In this document: positions 1-8,801 of the stretch, in pieces
Numbering within the stretch: the first letter of the stretch is position 1
Layout: each line of letters starts with the position of its first letter
DNA from: Noviherbaspirillum denitrificans
Lineage (GTDB): Bacteria > Pseudomonadota > Gammaproteobacteria > Burkholderiales > Burkholderiaceae_D
Length of the DNA: 64,000 nucleotides
Assembly: GCF_002211445.1 (NCBI RefSeq)
Contig: NZ_LSTO01000001.1
Span: 4,152,841-4,216,840 of the forward strand
Direction of reading: 5' to 3'
Program-made: the position numbers and the translations under genes
The notes under the pieces: generated by a model
What the model was told of the DNA's origin: nothing
The model's input: the letters and a program-made list of their open reading frames with translations, nothing else
Databases searched by the model: none

Positions 1-842
1 CGGTGCGCGGCGAAGGCGGCTTGCTCAAGCTGCCCGCCGAAGCAGGCGCGTCTGCCGGCCGGCGCTTCATGCCGTCGCATGACGATCGCGCCGAACTCGC
101 CCCGCGCGATGTCGTCGCACGCGCCATCGACTTCGAAATGAAGAAGCGCGGCCTGGACTACGTCGACCTCGACATCAGTCACCAGCCCCCGGAATTCCTG
201 AAGGAACATTTCCCGACCATCTATTCCCGCTGCCTGGAACTCGGCATCGACATCACGAAGCAGCCAATCCCGGTAGTTCCCGCCGCCCACTACACTTGCG
301 GCGGCGTGGTGACCGACATGTACGGCCGGACCGACCTGCCCGGCCTGTACGCCGTCGGCGAGACAGGCTATACCGGCCTCCACGGCGCCAACCGCCTGGC
401 TTCCAATTCCCTGCTCGAATGCCTGGTGCTGGGTCGTGCGGCGGCGCAGCATATTGAACAGCAGCCGAAGCCGAAGTCGATCGCCCTGCCCGCCTGGGAC
501 GAAAGCCGCGTGACCGACGCCGACGAGGAAGTGGTCATTGCGCACAACTGGGACGAACTGCGCCGCTTCATGTGGAACTACGTCGGCATCGTGCGGACGA
601 CCAAGCGCCTGGAACGCGCCCAGCACCGCATCGGACTGCTGCGCGAGGAGATTTACGAGTACTACTCGCATTTCCGCATCACGCGCGACTTGCTGGAACT
701 GCGCAACCTGGTCGACGTCGCCTCCATGATTGTGGACAGCGCCCTCTCCCGCCGTGAAAGCCGCGGCTTGCATTTCAGCCAGGACTTCCCCGAGACCCTG
801 CCGAAGGCCCTGCCAACTGTCCTGACACCCGCGCCCAGGTAG
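1..842 (+). CDS. nadB: L-aspartate oxidase, 3' part (5' end outside window)
   Basis: Flavoenzyme that oxidises L-aspartate to iminoaspartate, the first step of de novo NAD synthesis; iminoaspartate is passed to NadA. About 280 codons of the C-terminal half are visible; the frame is open from the first bases, so the GTG at 3 is internal and the start lies upstream. The segment [15 protein letters not shown], followed by [14 protein letters not shown] and [12 protein letters not shown], is the FAD-contacting and active-site block of the succinate dehydrogenase/fumarate reductase/NadB family. The last ~100 residues form the helical C-terminal domain ([16 protein letters not shown]). The pathway partners nadA and nadC lie just beyond the EAL/HDOD gene on the other strand. 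An intrinsic terminator follows 20 bases after the stop. Confidence 0.95.
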   Translation, partial: VRGEGGLLKLPAEAGASAGRRFMPSHDDRAELAPRDVVARAIDFEMKKRGLDYVDLDISHQPPEFLKEHFPTIYSRCLELGIDITKQPIPVVPAAHYTCGGVVTDMYGRTDLPGLYAVGETGYTGLHGANRLASNSLLECLVLGRAAAQHIEQQPKPKSIALPAWDESRVTDADEEVVIAHNWDELRRFMWNYVGIVRTTKRLERAQHRIGLLREEIYEYYSHFRITRDLLELRNLVDVASMIVDSALSRRESRGLHFSQDFPETLPKALPTVLTPAPR

Positions 843-862
843 TTGCAGATGCGGCGATAGCG

Positions 863-890
863 AAACGCCTCCTTCGGGAGGCGTTTTCAT
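863..890 (+). terminator. Intrinsic terminator of nadB
   Basis: A perfect 10-bp stem (863-872 with 877-886) closed by a TTCG tetraloop runs into TTTTCATT. It starts 20 bases after the nadB stop, so transcripts from nadB should not enter the EAL/HDOD gene. Confidence 0.9.
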
Positions 891-999
891 TAGTAAATTT
901 TCAATTGGGAAATCTATTTCCGGTTGTACTCTAATAGTGTGATCCAGCCCCTGATCCAAAGAAGTTCGGCCCTGTTCAACGCGTCCAGACGGTGAGCCC

Positions 1000-2274
1000 A
1001 TGTCCGACATCGCTGCAGATCCTTCCTTCCACGGTGCGCGCGCCAGAGACTTTTTCCTTGCCCGCCAACCCATCCTCAACCGCGGACAGGGCCTCGTCGC
1101 CTACGAACTCCTGTTTCGCCGCGCCGATGCGGGCACGGCCAGCGTGATCGACGACCTTGCAGCCACCGCCGCCGTGATCGAACACGCCACCGAACTCGGT
1201 ATGGAAAACGTGATCGGCGGCTCACTCGGATTCGTCAACATTGACAAGACGGTGCTGATGAGCGACTTCGTGCAGTTCCTGCCCAGGGACAAAGTCGTCC
1301 TCGAAATCCTTGAAACGGTAAAGGTGACCAGCGAAGTGATCGAGCGCGTCACCGAACTCAGGAAGGCCGGCTATACCTTCGCGCTGGACGACGTCATCAA
1401 CGAATCCGAAGACGTGCGCATGCTGCTGCCGCATGTGGACATCATCAAGGTGGACATCGCGGGACTGCCCCCTTCGACGTTGACCGAACTCAGCACTCGC
1501 TTTCGTAGCGCCAGGAAGAAACTGCTCGCCGAAAAGGTCGAGAACATCGACGAATACAAGCGTTGCCTGGAGCTCGGGTTTGACTATTTCCAGGGCTACT
1601 ATTTCGCCAAACCCGCTGTACTGAGCGGTAAGAAGCTGTCTCCCTCGCAAGTAGCGCTGCTGCGCCTCATGTCCCAGCTCAGTTCGGACGCCGACAATGC
1701 CGTCGTCGAACGCACGATCAAGCAGGATGCGTCGCTGGGCATCACTCTGCTGCGCATGGCCAATTCGCCGGCGCTCGGCACCGGCCATCGCATCAAGTCT
1801 CTCGCGCAAGCGCTGATGTTGCTCGGCCGCCGGCAGCTCCAGCGCTGGGTGCAGATCCTGCTCTATGCGGAACCGATGAAAGCGACCGGCCTGCTCTCGC
1901 CGCTGCTCGTGCTGGCCACGACGCGCGGCAAGCTGCTCGAACTGATGGCGGACCGCATTGCGCCGCGCAACCGGAATATGGCCGATGTCGCCTTCACGGT
2001 GGGAATCATGTCGCTGATGGATGCGCTGTTCGACCAGCCCATGGCCAAGATCCTCGAGCAGATGCTGGTGGACGACGCAGTGCGGGATGCCCTGCTGGAA
2101 CGCGAAGGCGTGTATGGGGAAATGCTGCAGCTGGCGGAATACATGGAACAGCTCGATGAATACAGCCGACAGCTATTTCCCGCCCTTGACGGCCTGAGCC
2201 TCAGTCACGAAGACTTGTGCGACATTCAGCTGGAGGCGTATGCCTGGAGCGAACAGGTGTCGCACCAGGCTTGA
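1000..2274 (+). CDS. EAL and HDOD domain signalling protein (YuxH/CdgJ type)
   Basis: 424 residues. Residues ~18-205 form an EAL (c-di-GMP phosphodiesterase) domain and ~215-420 an HDOD domain, the architecture of YuxH/CdgJ-type proteins. The signature EAL is ELL (AYELLFRR, E36). Most other metal and substrate positions look kept: N80 (FVNID), E102 (LEILE), D130-D131 (ALDDV), K150 (IIKVD), E178/E181 (AEKVEN) and Q198 (FDYFQGYYFAKP). Catalysis is therefore possible, but many family members are inactive and act through binding or protein contact, so activity is not established. The gene stands alone between the nadB terminator and the convergent nadC; an A/T-rich stretch upstream (892-950) may hold its promoter, but I could not fix hexamers. 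No transmembrane segment is evident, so it is probably cytosolic. Confidence 0.88.
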   Translation: MSDIAADPSFHGARARDFFLARQPILNRGQGLVAYELLFRRADAGTASVIDDLAATAAVIEHATELGMENVIGGSLGFVNIDKTVLMSDFVQFLPRDKVVLEILETVKVTSEVIERVTELRKAGYTFALDDVINESEDVRMLLPHVDIIKVDIAGLPPSTLTELSTRFRSARKKLLAEKVENIDEYKRCLELGFDYFQGYYFAKPAVLSGKKLSPSQVALLRLMSQLSSDADNAVVERTIKQDASLGITLLRMANSPALGTGHRIKSLAQALMLLGRRQLQRWVQILLYAEPMKATGLLSPLLVLATTRGKLLELMADRIAPRNRNMADVAFTVGIMSLMDALFDQPMAKILEQMLVDDAVRDALLEREGVYGEMLQLAEYMEQLDEYSRQLFPALDGLSLSHEDLCDIQLEAYAWSEQVSHQA

Positions 2275-2325
2275 GAGCCTGTTCGGCATCTTTTTTGCAT
2301 GCCAAAAAGATACCGAACAGGCTCT
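2274..2325. terminator. Long inverted repeat, probable bidirectional terminator
   Basis: Two 22-base arms (2274-2295 and 2304-2325) pair at 21 of 22 positions around an 8-base loop; the only mismatch is C2287/A2312. The arms end in a T-run and an A-run at the loop side. The element fills the gap between the stops of the EAL/HDOD gene (+) and nadC (-), so it is placed to end both convergent transcripts. The arms are longer and more regular than the other terminators here. Confidence 0.75.
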
Positions 2326-2327
2326 GA

Positions 2328-3194
2328 CTAACCGACGATACGCAGGGAATAGTCGGTCGCGCGCACGTCCTTGGTCAGGGCACCAATGGAGATCCGGTCG
2401 ACGCCGGTTTCGGCGATGGCGCGCAGCGTGCCCATGTTCACGCCGCCCGAGGCTTCCAGCAATGCCCGGCAATCCGTGATCCTGACCGCGTCGCGCATCA
2501 TGTCGAGCGAGAAGTTGTCGAGCAGGACGGAGGTGGCGCCTGCTGCCAGTGCTTCTTCCAGCTCCGCCAGGTTTTCAACCTCGACCTGGATCGTCACACC
2601 CGCATGCAGTGCGATCGCCGCCTGCATGGCTGCCGTGATGCCGCCTGCCGCAGCGATGTGGTTTTCCTTGATCAGGATGCCGTCATACAGTGCCAGACGC
2701 TGGTTCTTGCCACCACCCACGCGTACCGCGTATTTCTGCGCGAGCCGCATGCCCGGCAGCGTCTTGCGGGTATCGAGGACGGAAGCGCGCGTGCCCTTCA
2801 CCACGTCGGCGTATTGACGGGTTACGCTGGCGACGCCTGACAGGAGCTGGAGGAAATTCAGCGCCGTACGCTCAGCCGTGAGCAGCGCGCGGGCCGGCGC
2901 TTCGATCGCGCAGACTTCGCTGTCGGCCGTCATCGAATCGCCTTCGGCATAGCGCCAGTCGATGCGGATGCGCGGGTCGAGCTGGGTCATCACGCCTTCG
3001 AACCATGGGGCGCCGCACAGCACGGCTGCTTCGCGCACAATGACGCGGGCCTTCACCCATTCGTTTTCCGGCACCAGCAGGCCGGTCACGTCGCCGGTGC
3101 CGACGTCTTCCGACAGTGCGGCGGCGATGTTGGATTCAAAAGCTGCGGCGAGCGCCGCGTCAAAAGGGGCAAACGGGTTCTTCAGGGTGCTCAT
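2328..3194 (-). CDS. nadC: Nicotinate-nucleotide pyrophosphorylase (carboxylating)
   Basis: Quinolinate phosphoribosyltransferase: it joins quinolinate and PRPP to give nicotinate mononucleotide, CO2 and PPi, the last dedicated step of de novo NAD synthesis. 288 residues, normal for the family. Hallmarks are [18 protein letters not shown], the [19 protein letters not shown] segment that holds substrate-contacting Arg and Lys residues, [20 protein letters not shown], and the C-terminal beta-barrel [12 protein letters not shown] ... LLDNFS ... EASGGV. The start codon overlaps the nadA stop (ATGA), so the two are translationally coupled and made from one transcript running leftward. The gene ends at the shared inverted repeat. 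Confidence 0.97.
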   Translation of the reverse strand: MSTLKNPFAPFDAALAAAFESNIAAALSEDVGTGDVTGLLVPENEWVKARVIVREAAVLCGAPWFEGVMTQLDPRIRIDWRYAEGDSMTADSEVCAIEAPARALLTAERTALNFLQLLSGVASVTRQYADVVKGTRASVLDTRKTLPGMRLAQKYAVRVGGGKNQRLALYDGILIKENHIAAAGGITAAMQAAIALHAGVTIQVEVENLAELEEALAAGATSVLLDNFSLDMMRDAVRITDCRALLEASGGVNMGTLRAIAETGVDRISIGALTKDVRATDYSLRIVG

Positions 3195-4330
3195 GCGGGT
3201 CCGATTCCTGCAAACAGTTTTTGTTCTTTTGCCAGGTCGCCGCTCGGGCGAACGTTGGCTTTGCGTGCTGCAGCGAAGGCCAGCATGCGGTCGATGCAGA
3301 CATACGCCTTGCGGCCGGTTTCCGGATCGACGTGGATTTCATTCTTCCCGGTTTCCAGCACCTCGGCCAGGTTCTCCAGGCCGTTCATGGCCATCCATGG
3401 GCAGTGCGCGCAGCTCTTGCAGGTGGCGCTGTTGCCTGCCGTCGGCGCATCGATGAAGCGCTTGCCGGGCGCGGCCATGCGCATCTTGTGCAGGATGCCG
3501 TTGTCGGTGGCGACAATGAACTCTTCGGCATCGAGTGACTTCGCCGCCGCAATGAGCTGCGAGGTCGAGCCGACCACGTCGGCCTGGGCTACGACTGCTT
3601 CCGGCGACTCCGGATGCACCAGCACCTTGGCATTCGGATGATCCTTGCGCAGCAGTTCCAGTTCGATGCCCTTGAACTCGTCATGCACCAGGCAGGAGCC
3701 CTGCCACAGCAGCATGTCCGCACCGGTCTTTTTCTGGATGTAGCTGCCGAGGTGCTTGTCCGGTGCCCACAGGATCTTCTTGCCCTGTGCGTGCAGGTGT
3801 TCGACGATTTCCAAACCGATCGACGACGTCACCATCCAGTCGGCGCGGGCCTTCACGGCAGCGCTGGTATTGGCATAGACCACGACGGTCCGGTCGGGAT
3901 GGGCATCGCAGAAGGCGGCGAATTCATCCGCCGGGCAGCCGAGGTCGAGCGAACAGGTCGCATCGAGGTCCGGCATCAGGATGGTCTTATCAGGACTCAG
4001 GATCTTGGCCGTTTCTCCCATGAACTTCACTCCAGCCACCACCAGCGTCTTGGCCGGATGGTCGCGGCCGAAACGGGCCATTTCCAGTGAATCCGATACG
4101 CAGCCGCCGGTTTCCTCGGCCAAGTCCTGCAGGTCGGCATCGACATAATAGTGGGCGACGAGCACGGCCTGCTTTTCTTTCAGCAGGCGCCTGATCTTGT
4201 CCTTGAGCGCTGCCTTTTCTTCAGGCGAAGGGGCGAACGGCACGCGGGCCCAGGCATTGGCGACGCAACTGGTGCCCGCCTCCATTTGCGGACGTTCGAA
4301 TTCGACGGTCTTGATGGGTTGAATCTGCAT
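3191..4330 (-). CDS. nadA: Quinolinate synthase
   Basis: [4Fe-4S] enzyme condensing iminoaspartate with dihydroxyacetone phosphate to quinolinate; it works between NadB and NadC. 379 residues. The three cluster cysteines can be placed: in [13 protein letters not shown], in [12 protein letters not shown], and in the C-terminal [15 protein letters not shown] motif. Other family markers are [21 protein letters not shown], the [20 protein letters not shown] region, and [13 protein letters not shown]. It is the first gene of nadA-nadC, ending in an ATGA overlap with nadC. No strong Shine-Dalgarno is visible before the ATG. The ~300-base spacer upstream should carry its promoter. Confidence 0.97.
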   Translation of the reverse strand: MQIQPIKTVEFERPQMEAGTSCVANAWARVPFAPSPEEKAALKDKIRRLLKEKQAVLVAHYYVDADLQDLAEETGGCVSDSLEMARFGRDHPAKTLVVAGVKFMGETAKILSPDKTILMPDLDATCSLDLGCPADEFAAFCDAHPDRTVVVYANTSAAVKARADWMVTSSIGLEIVEHLHAQGKKILWAPDKHLGSYIQKKTGADMLLWQGSCLVHDEFKGIELELLRKDHPNAKVLVHPESPEAVVAQADVVGSTSQLIAAAKSLDAEEFIVATDNGILHKMRMAAPGKRFIDAPTAGNSATCKSCAHCPWMAMNGLENLAEVLETGKNEIHVDPETGRKAYVCIDRMLAFAAARKANVRPSGDLAKEQKLFAGIGPA

Positions 4331-4634
4331 GATAGTGACGCAAAAATCCGCGGAAAACGCTAAAACGGCAAGTATGCCTCATAACACCGAACTAAGGGTC
4401 GCAACGGGTATTTCAAGCGGATTCCATCGTTTGTGCACATATGATGCATTTTTGCCAAAGAAAATTGACGAATATCAGATCTTGCGCATTTTTGATGTTT
4501 CCCCATGTCAATTTTTCATTTACGCAACTTGCGGACGGAGTCATACTGATCTTGCCTGACATCCATGCCGGAACCAACACAGAGTGGCGGCGGAAAAATC
4601 ACAACAGGGCATACATTCAGGGGGAGACGAACCC
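4331..4634. other. Intergenic region between divergent nadA and the 4635 gene
   Basis: About 300 bases, clearly more A/T-rich than its surroundings, separating two divergent genes; promoters for both must lie here. A TTGACG hexamer on + at 4465-4470 looks like a -35 box, but I could not place a convincing -10 at the right distance. Short reading frames begin here but carry no recognisable domain or ribosome-binding site, except for the GTG start at 4635 of the next gene. Confidence 0.5.
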
Positions 4635-5180
4635 GTGACGCATCGCATTTTCGACAAGTCCGACAAGGGTCGGGAAGAAATCGCCACACGCAAACACCAG
4701 CTGCCGATGCGGCTGCGGACCTTGCTCGTGATGGTGGACGGCAAGCAAACCGATGAGGAACTGCTCAAGAAGGTGGCCGGACTCGGCTTGAATGAAGAGA
4801 GTTTTTCCGAGTTGCTGGCGAACGGTTTTATCCAGCTCGCCGCCACGTCGCCGCCGGCCCCAGTCGCGGTGACTCCTGCACCGCAACCGGAAGCCGCGCT
4901 GGATGGATCCGCGCAGTTCCAGGCGATTTACCAGTTCTATACCGAAACCATCAAAAGCACCATCGGGCTGCGTGGCTACACCCTCCAATTGAAGGTGGAA
5001 AAGGCCGGCTCCATCGACGAGTTCCGCGCCCTCCGCGATCCCTATCTCGAGGCCGTTCTGAAAGCCAAAGGCCAGGAAATGGCACGCAGCCTCGGTGGAC
5101 GCCTAGACCAGTTGCTGGCGCCAGGCGGCGCCGCGGCCAACAGCACGATCATCGGACTGAACGCACTGCTGGCGGACTAG
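4635..5180 (+). CDS. Conserved-looking hypothetical protein with Pro/Ala linker
   Basis: Function not recognised. The likely start is GTG 4635, preceded by a strong Shine-Dalgarno (AGGGGGAG, 4618-4626); an in-frame ATG at 4584 would add 17 residues without a site. The 181-residue product has an N-terminal helical part (~1-65) with basic and acidic residues, containing LRTLLVMVDGKQTDEELLKK, which resembles a small winged-helix or regulator module often seen before variable domains. A Pro/Ala-rich linker (~69-88) follows, then a helical C-terminal domain (~92-181) with FYTETIKSTIGLRGYTLQLK. There is no signal peptide or membrane segment. It ends 3 bases from the stop of convergent ybiT. Regulatory or assembly roles are possible but unsupported. 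Confidence 0.7.
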   Translation: MTHRIFDKSDKGREEIATRKHQLPMRLRTLLVMVDGKQTDEELLKKVAGLGLNEESFSELLANGFIQLAATSPPAPVAVTPAPQPEAALDGSAQFQAIYQFYTETIKSTIGLRGYTLQLKVEKAGSIDEFRALRDPYLEAVLKAKGQEMARSLGGRLDQLLAPGGAAANSTIIGLNALLAD

Positions 5181-5183
5181 GCC

Positions 5184-6782
5184 TTACTCGATGCCCTGGC
5201 TGGTAAGGTACTCTTCGTAGCCGCCGTGGAAGTCGATCACTTCGCCGTCGCGGACTTCGAGGATGCGGGTCGCGAGTGAAGAAACGAATTCCCGGTCGTG
5301 CGACACAAAGATCAGCGTGCCGGCATATTTATCCAGCGCGATGTTGAGCGACTCGATGGATTCCATGTCCATGTGGTTGGTCGGTTCATCCATCAGCAGG
5401 ACGTTGTGACGGCCCAGCATCAGCTTGCCGTACATCATGCGGCCCTTCTCGCCGCCCGACAGCACCTTCACCGACTTTTTCACGTCGTCCCCGGAGAACA
5501 GCAGGCGGCCGAGGATCGAGCGCACTGCCTGGTCGTCGTCGCCCTCCTTCGTCCACTGTCCCATCCAGTCCGTCAGGTTCTTGTCGATCGCGAATTCCTC
5601 GGTCGGATCCTGCGGCATGTACCCGACGTTGGCGTTTTCGGCCCACTTGGAGATACCTGCGTCCACCTCCATCGCGCATACGTCACCGCCAATGCTGCGC
5701 AGCAGTGTGGTCTTGCCCGCGCCATTGGCTCCAATGATCGCGATCTTTTCACCGGCTTCCACCAGAATGTTGAAGTTCTTGAAAATCGTGCGGTCGTAGG
5801 ACTTCGACAAACCTTCCACTTCAACCGCTTGGCGGTGCAGCTTCTTCTCGCCTTCGAAGCGGATGAACGGCTCCTGACGGCTGGATGGCTTGATGTCCTC
5901 CACCTTGATCTTCTCGATCTGCTTGGCGCGCGATGTCGCCTGGCGCGCCTTGGACTTGTTGGCCGAGAAGCGGCGCACGAATTCCTGCAGTTCGGCCACG
6001 CGTTCCTTGGCCTTGGCGTTGGCCGCCAGTACCTGGGCACGCGCCTGTGACGAAGCGAGCATGTAGTCGTCGTAGTTGCCCGGATAGACCTTCAGGGTGC
6101 CGTAATCCATGTCGGCCATGTGCGTGCACACCTGGTTGAGGAAGTGGCGGTCATGGGAAATGATGATCATGGTGGAGTTGCGCTCGTTGAGCACATCCTC
6201 CAGCCAGCGAATGGTGTTGATGTCGAGGTTGTTGGTCGGCTCGTCGAGCAGCAGGATGTCCGGATTGGAGAACAGCGCCTGCGCCAGCAGCACGCGCAAC
6301 TTCCAGCCGGGGGCGATGTTGCTCATCGGCCCCTGGTGCTGGTCGAGTGGAATGCCGACGCCAAGCAACAGCTCGCCGGCGCGCGCTTCGGCGGTGTAGC
6401 CGTCGTACTCGGCAAACTTCGCCTCGAGGTCGGCGGCACGCATGTAATCCTCGTCGGTGGCGTCCGGATTGGCGTAGATGGCGTCGCGGTCGGACATGGC
6501 GGCCCACATCTCGGTATGGCCCATCATGACCACGTCGAGCACGCGCATTTCCTCATACGCGAACTGGTCCTGGCGCAGCTTGCCCAGGCGTTCGTTCGGA
6601 TCCAGCATGACGGTGCCGCCGGACGGTTCCAGGTCGCCGCCAAGGATCTTCATGAACGTGGACTTGCCGCAGCCATTGGCGCCGATCAGGCCATAGCGGT
6701 TGCCCTCGCCGAATTTGACGGAAATGTTTTCAAACAGCGGCTTGGGGCCGAACTGCATGGTGATGTTTGCGGTGGAAAGCAC
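5184..6782 (-). CDS. ybiT: ABC-F family ATPase, YbiT type
   Basis: Soluble duplicated ATPase of the ABC-F family, which act on the ribosomal E site rather than in transport. 532 residues, closely following E. coli YbiT throughout, from the N-terminus ([20 protein letters not shown]) to the C-terminal [13 protein letters not shown]. First Walker [10 protein letters not shown] and Walker [14 protein letters not shown]; second Walker [10 protein letters not shown], signature [10 protein letters not shown] and Walker [12 protein letters not shown]. The interdomain linker (~240-320) is the charged helical P-site-tRNA-interaction motif, rich in Lys/Arg ([20 protein letters not shown]). No membrane partner is nearby. 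The first ATPase half uses [13 protein letters not shown] in place of a canonical LSGGQ, as E. coli YbiT does. Confidence 0.95.
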   Translation of the reverse strand: MLSTANITMQFGPKPLFENISVKFGEGNRYGLIGANGCGKSTFMKILGGDLEPSGGTVMLDPNERLGKLRQDQFAYEEMRVLDVVMMGHTEMWAAMSDRDAIYANPDATDEDYMRAADLEAKFAEYDGYTAEARAGELLLGVGIPLDQHQGPMSNIAPGWKLRVLLAQALFSNPDILLLDEPTNNLDINTIRWLEDVLNERNSTMIIISHDRHFLNQVCTHMADMDYGTLKVYPGNYDDYMLASSQARAQVLAANAKAKERVAELQEFVRRFSANKSKARQATSRAKQIEKIKVEDIKPSSRQEPFIRFEGEKKLHRQAVEVEGLSKSYDRTIFKNFNILVEAGEKIAIIGANGAGKTTLLRSIGGDVCAMEVDAGISKWAENANVGYMPQDPTEEFAIDKNLTDWMGQWTKEGDDDQAVRSILGRLLFSGDDVKKSVKVLSGGEKGRMMYGKLMLGRHNVLLMDEPTNHMDMESIESLNIALDKYAGTLIFVSHDREFVSSLATRILEVRDGEVIDFHGGYEEYLTSQGIE

Positions 6783-6801
6783 GGGAAAAACCTTTTGCGG
6801 G

Positions 6802-6820
6802 AAAATCGGGAATAACCCGA
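6802..6820 (-). terminator. Weak intrinsic terminator after the DgoK-family gene
   Basis: On the minus strand a 5-bp stem TCGGG/CCCGA with a TTATT loop (arms 6816-6820 and 6806-6810) is followed by TTTT. It lies between the DgoK-family stop and the ybiT start. The stem is short, so termination may be partial. Confidence 0.45.
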
Positions 6821-6849
6821 CATTTTACCATTCCATGCCCATTTCCCTA

Positions 6850-7761
6850 TCACTTCGCGGGAAGGCCGAACAAAACACCAAGGGCGGCAACATATGCGCT
6901 ATCAAGTTGCCATGCGCGAGCGGGAATGCCGAGCAGTTCCAGCGCGTTCAGGTAGCGCGAAGCCAGTGCCGGCGCGCCCATTACCTGAACCGGCTCGGAG
7001 AATGCGTCGCCGGCTTTTTTCACCATCTCGAACAATTCGGCGCCGATCAACAGGCCTGACAGGAACGAGGCTGCATGCGAATCCGGCATCATGCCGCAGG
7101 CAATCATCGCGTCGCAGCTGCTTGCCATATGGGTAAAACCGCCCTGTCGCGCCGCGCGCAATCCACTTGCGAATGCTTCCGGCACGGTGGTTTTGCATGC
7201 ATCCCCGGCGTGCAGCGTGCCCTGGTTGCTCAGGAGACTAAACAGATCGCCGGTCATGAAAGTCATGAACTCGGTAATGCGGCCGTCGCTCACATGTACC
7301 CATTTGCTGCGCGCTTCCGGCAGCAGGAACCAGCCACCGGAACCGCCCAGTTCGCATCCGCCCAGCACAAGGGTTTCCTCTCCGCGCATGATGTCGGGCA
7401 AACCGTGCGAGTCGATATAGCGATATCCGGGGACAACTCGCAGCCGAGTTCCACGGATGGCGGTTTCAATCGGCACCATTGCTTGGTCGAGACGGGTCAG
7501 CGGGTGTTCGATTGCAAGGAATGGTGTGTCCTTCCAGCCGTTCCGGCCGCCTGCCATGCCGGTCAGGATGACGTCGGCGCTATCGATTTCAAGTGCTTCC
7601 AGCAATGCGCGCAACGACGCTTCGTATCCCTCCGTCATCAGCTGGGTGCCCATCCTGTCCTCGTGCCGCCGGACCAGCCCGCCACCGGGATCAAGAATCC
7701 AGACCTTGCGATGAGTCATGCCCCAGTCAATACCGACCAACGCAGTTGATTGTCCCTTCAT
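6850..7761 (-). CDS. dgoK: 2-keto-3-deoxygalactonokinase family protein
   Basis: Belongs to the DgoK family, which phosphorylates 2-keto-3-deoxygalactonate in the De Ley-Doudoroff galactonate pathway. 303 residues. Family features are an N-terminal phosphate-binding block (LVGIDWGMTHRKVWIL), GMAGGRNGWKDTPF, the very characteristic PDIMRGEETLVLGG, and SKWVHVSDGRITEFMTFMTGDLFSLL. The usual LPGTHSKWV is LPEARSKWV here, so the Gly-Thr-His triad is changed. No other dgo gene (aldolase, dehydratase, transporter, regulator) is nearby; instead it is divergent from an aldose-1-epimerase-like gene. Family membership is firm; the actual sugar-acid substrate is uncertain. Confidence 0.82.
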   Translation of the reverse strand: MKGQSTALVGIDWGMTHRKVWILDPGGGLVRRHEDRMGTQLMTEGYEASLRALLEALEIDSADVILTGMAGGRNGWKDTPFLAIEHPLTRLDQAMVPIETAIRGTRLRVVPGYRYIDSHGLPDIMRGEETLVLGGCELGGSGGWFLLPEARSKWVHVSDGRITEFMTFMTGDLFSLLSNQGTLHAGDACKTTVPEAFASGLRAARQGGFTHMASSCDAMIACGMMPDSHAASFLSGLLIGAELFEMVKKAGDAFSEPVQVMGAPALASRYLNALELLGIPARAWQLDSAYVAALGVLFGLPAK

Positions 7762-7910
7762 CGTCTTTCCGCCGAAAAAGCCCTAACGCAGTGCTCAACC
7801 AATGAGGCAGGCCGATGACGGCGCGAGTTCCCCAAGCTGTTTCCAAGGCAAGTGGAACGCAGAGCGCCGGGCGGTGGTCTATTTCCGTCCTTACCGGATG
7901 AGGTACGCCC

Positions 7911-8801
7911 ATGACTGCCGAACTCATTACACTGGAAAACGACGTCCAATACCTGCAACTTACGCCGGAAATGGGCGGCGGCGTCACGGCCTGGAATTGG
8001 AAGAATGATGGAAGCGTGGCGCATCTGTTCCGCCCTTGGGACGGAGGATCTGGCGACCGCTACAGCCTTGCCTGCTTTCCTCTCGTGCCTTGGGCCAACC
8101 GCATTACGCAGGGCGGATTCGAGTTTGAGGGAAAATTCCATCAGATCCACACCAACCGGACGGAAGAGCATTTCCCCATTCATGGAAGCGGCTGGCTTCA
8201 GCCATGGCAGGTGGCGGAGCGCGGCGAAGGACGCATTCGACTGTCGCTGGAGTCACGAAGCTTCGACGGCAATCCTTATCACTATCGCAGCACGCAAACC
8301 TTCCTGTTGCTTGCGGACGGCCTGCAGATCGACCTGACGGTCACCAACCTCGGGACTGCAACCATGCCTTTCGGGCTTGGCCTCCATCCATACTTCGTGC
8401 GCAATGGGCAAACACGGCTGATGTTCAAGGCCTCGGGCGTCTGGCTGCATGAGAAGGACCCGACCGCCATCGAATTCGCAACCACCTTCCCGCCGACGTG
8501 GGACTACAACCAGGGCGGCGTGCTCGATGGCCCGATGATTGACGCCTGCTACACAGGCTGGAACGGCAAGGCAGTGATCGAATACCCGGATCGCCGGTTG
8601 TCGATCACGATGGTCATGCCGGACTGCAATGGCTATGTGGTTTTCCATCGGCCGGCGGATTCGGATTTCTTCTCGCTGGAACCGGTCACGCATCCTTCGG
8701 ATGCGTTCCACATGCCGGACCAACCGGGTCTCGTCTACCTGACCCACGGCGACAGCTTTGCACTGCGCACGAAATTCCTGGTCGGGCCGCTAACCGCCTA
8801 G
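7911..8801 (+). CDS. Aldose 1-epimerase (galactose mutarotase-like) protein
   Basis: Mutarotase-fold enzyme, 296 residues, expected to interconvert alpha and beta anomers of a free sugar or act on a related sugar. Landmarks are FPLVPWANRIT (Arg of the sugar site), FPIHGSGWLQPW (first His), FGLGLHPYF (catalytic His), and VFHRPADSDFFSLEPVTHPSDAF with the likely catalytic Glu (SLEPVTH). The ATG is preceded by GAGG at 6 bases. It is divergent from the DgoK-family gene across 149 bases, which suggests a joint role in sugar or sugar-acid use, although no transporter or regulator is present. Its last 12 bases overlap the 3' end of the convergent LD-carboxypeptidase gene. No signal peptide is seen. 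Confidence 0.88.
   Translation: MTAELITLENDVQYLQLTPEMGGGVTAWNWKNDGSVAHLFRPWDGGSGDRYSLACFPLVPWANRITQGGFEFEGKFHQIHTNRTEEHFPIHGSGWLQPWQVAERGEGRIRLSLESRSFDGNPYHYRSTQTFLLLADGLQIDLTVTNLGTATMPFGLGLHPYFVRNGQTRLMFKASGVWLHEKDPTAIEFATTFPPTWDYNQGGVLDGPMIDACYTGWNGKAVIEYPDRRLSITMVMPDCNGYVVFHRPADSDFFSLEPVTHPSDAFHMPDQPGLVYLTHGDSFALRTKFLVGPLTA

Noticed and set aside
4465-4470. TTGACG as -35 of a promoter for the 4635 gene
   Set aside because: No acceptable -10 at 16-18 bases downstream.
5184-6782. ABC transporter subunit
   Set aside because: Two ATPase domains in one chain with no membrane partner and the ABC-F linker; a ribosome-associated factor, as is the 59079-61031 protein.
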